From assembly GCF_963662255.1 (NCBI RefSeq), contig NC_085052.1:6120807-6184806 (forward strand): a stretch of 64,000 bases of DNA. Direction: 5' to 3'. The notes under the pieces were generated by a model. That model saw only the letters and a list, made by a program, of their open reading frames with translations, did no database searches and was not told where the DNA came from. The position numbers were made by a program, and so were the translations under genes. Shown here one piece after another: positions 61,801 to 64,000 of this stretch. The stretch comes from Cinclus cinclus (lineage: Eukaryota; Chordata; Aves; Passeriformes; Cinclidae). Every line of letters starts with the position of its first letter. Position 1 is the stretch's first letter.

Positions 61801-64000
61801 ACTCTCTTCAGTATGCAATTATACTACCCCTAAAGGTAAATAGAAGGCTTGTCTGTGAGAAATATTCCTGTAAAATATTTTGCAGCTGAAAAGATAACAC
61901 TATTCCCTGCCTCTTACTTGGCTGTACAATTTTAATTATGTCAGGGAATCTCTCCTATTTTATATTCCATATATATTTATGGAATAAGCTGTTGGCAAAT
62001 AGAACATTATTTCAAATAATTTAATGTATTTATTAAAAGAGATTACAAATCTATCCAGGCTATAGTCATTGCACTTAGGGCAACCATTATGGCTATATTA
62101 TTGTTCCATTTATTTCAAAATAACTTTGGCAAGGACTGCTCCTCCACGAACAGTGTAAGAAAGAGACTTTCTGCCTGATGATCTGGCCTGTTCTGTGGCA
62201 GAGGACTTTGCTGTCTCCTTTTCCTCCCTGGATTCAGAGTAGGGTAACAGCAGAAGAGGAAGAGCCTGATACACTCTGGCTTAGTGATTTTATTTATGGA
62301 ACTGTGTGTTAGCTCACAGCAGAACAGACATTCAGGAACAGCCCCAGAGATGAAGTCACTGAGAAGCTGCAAAGCTGCTGAGGGACATGGGGGTCCCTGT
62401 GCATCCCTTGAGCTCTGGTGGAGGAATCCAAGAATGCCAAAAAGGCTGAGCAATGTTCAGTGAACTGTAAATGAACCCTGTGTCTCCAAAGTCCAAAAGA
62501 TTGATGTGAGAAGTGCCTGGAATGTCTCTAGAACATCTCCCAAAGTATCCCATACAATTGTTGCCAATGACTGAGGTGTCATTTGCTATTTAATCAGTAT
62601 CTAGATTTTTCAATTTTTTTTTTTTCAGCTTCCACATGGAATGATCACATAAATAACCATATATGCTGTATTTATTCACATGCAGTAGATTCTGGTTGAT
62701 AAGCTCCTCAGTGGATACATGTCTGAAGAAAAGCAGGGGTTAAGGAAGCTCCAATGTGTGAGACCACCAACACATCCCACTGGTGTCCACACCTGTGTGC
62801 CTTACTCCAGAGTCACTGCAGAGCCACCACAGCCTTCCCAGGACTCTTGTCCTCTCACAGGAAACAGCCCCAGCCCCATGAGCCCTCATAGTCCCACTCA
62901 CATGCACCACACTCTGCACCTCCAGTGGTTTCAATGAACTCATCAAGGTCATAAAATCAATCTTCTTTATAACTCTTAGCATCATTATAGCTGTAATAAT
63001 ATTTTGCTTCCTACCTTCCAGAATTGCTGCCACTGCTGCTTGTTTGGCATCATGTAACCTGTAAGACATTTTTATAGGTTTCCAACCTTTGAGCACAATG
63101 GATTAGAAAGGAGGTTAATTATGCATAAGATAGAAAGATTTATGTAAATATAAAACCAATATAATGTATTATTTACATACAGCCTGTACTTATCCCAAGT
63201 AACTTCTAGAGAAATCTTGGCTATCATGAAGAGCTTGAACCTCAATTCTGAATCTAAGTCCAGAGAAGGCTGGAGGGTTCTGGCTTCCTTAAATCACTCC
63301 TAATAATTTCTAGACCAGAGTGTGGATGTATAAGAGCATAACTGAACACAGATGGACAACAAACAGGAAAAATCTCTATCATTTATTACATTTGCCAAGT
63401 GATCAAAGGTGGCTAACTAGACATTTTCCTCATTGGTTGTTTGCATTAGATATGCATATCTTCTTTCTTGCAGAGCCATTTCCGAATATATTTGCAAGGC
63501 TATTGATGTCCATTACTTCACTTAAATATAGATCAGAAATACTGACAAATATTTTCATTCAAAGAGTTTGATCATTTTCAGATTACTCTCCATGCTAGTA
63601 ATTAACCTCAGTCAACACCCTTCCATAGCACTTTCAAACACAGTTCCTAGCAAACATAAAGTTTCATAAATATGTACTAAATAACCTTAAAGCCCTTTAT
63701 GAATAATTATGAGTTTTTAAGTTTTTGTGAATCTGCATATTAATTCCCTTCCATAAATAATACATGAAGCAAAAATCCAGCTTGTTTGGTGTCTGGGGAC
63801 AGAGGAAGAAAAGGAGGGGATAATTATCAGTTTAATGTGGGAAAATACTTAACCTGAAAGATTATCTTCAAAAACTGATGACTCCATAGGTTTGTATATA
63901 TGTGTGTATAAACACACATGTATAAAAATACGTATATAAAGATGTGTATAGCTGCAGACACAGCTTAGATATGCCTCCTCTCTGAAAGAATGCTCTCATT
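55826..64000. other. Intergenic, AT-rich, no gene seen
   Basis: No exon, RNA gene or repeat family is recognised. There is an A/G-rich simple stretch at 59,570-59,616, small inverted repeats at 61963-61986 and 63900-63919, and scattered short frames, none with recognisable similarity. Confidence 0.55.
59570..59616 (+). repeat. A-rich/purine simple repeat
   Basis: Runs of A are interrupted by TAG and AAG units. This is low-complexity sequence with no sign of a retrotransposon upstream. Confidence 0.85.

Overview
The window looks like bird nuclear DNA, most probably from a songbird. The evidence is CR1 LINE 3'-end fragments with the avian terminal signature, two LTRs that resemble passerine endogenous-retrovirus LTRs, AT-rich and CpG-poor composition, and one gene with spliced vertebrate exons. 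There is no bacterial or organellar content, no operon, no CRISPR array, and no tRNA or rRNA gene that I could see.

Layout. Positions 1 to about 10,350 hold the 3' end of RAB11FIP2 on the + strand: the end of one intron, a 46-nt penultimate coding exon (2036-2081), a 3.66-kb intron, the terminal coding exon (5742-5969) and a long AU-rich 3' UTR that probably ends at paired poly(A) signals near 10,300-10,329. The terminal exon encodes the last EHD-binding NPF motif and the Rab11-binding domain. Counting back from the stop on the 512-residue mammalian protein puts the NPF at 440-442 and the key isoleucine at 481, matching published FIP2 numbering.

From about 10,350 to 64,000 I find no protein-coding gene. 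In mammals the 3' end of RAB11FIP2 faces EMX2 across a large gene desert, so this is probably the proximal part of the same desert. It holds four CR1 fragments (16.4, 19.8, 53.8-54.3 and 55.7 kb), two LTR elements (about 47.0-47.6 kb, and 54,311-54,863 with a perfect 5-bp target-site duplication), a (CCAT)n array at 24.5 kb, a 327-bp G-quadruplex-forming hexamer array at 33.4 kb, simple repeats, and several unique AT-rich stretches that could be conserved regulatory elements.

The open reading frames in the desert are short and overlap on both strands. The longest are either translated simple repeats or unrecognised chance frames. I found no undescribed multi-gene system. The observations most worth checking are the G3-tract array with a nearby CTCF-like motif, a perfect 17-bp hairpin at 41.6 kb, and the candidate regulatory stretches.
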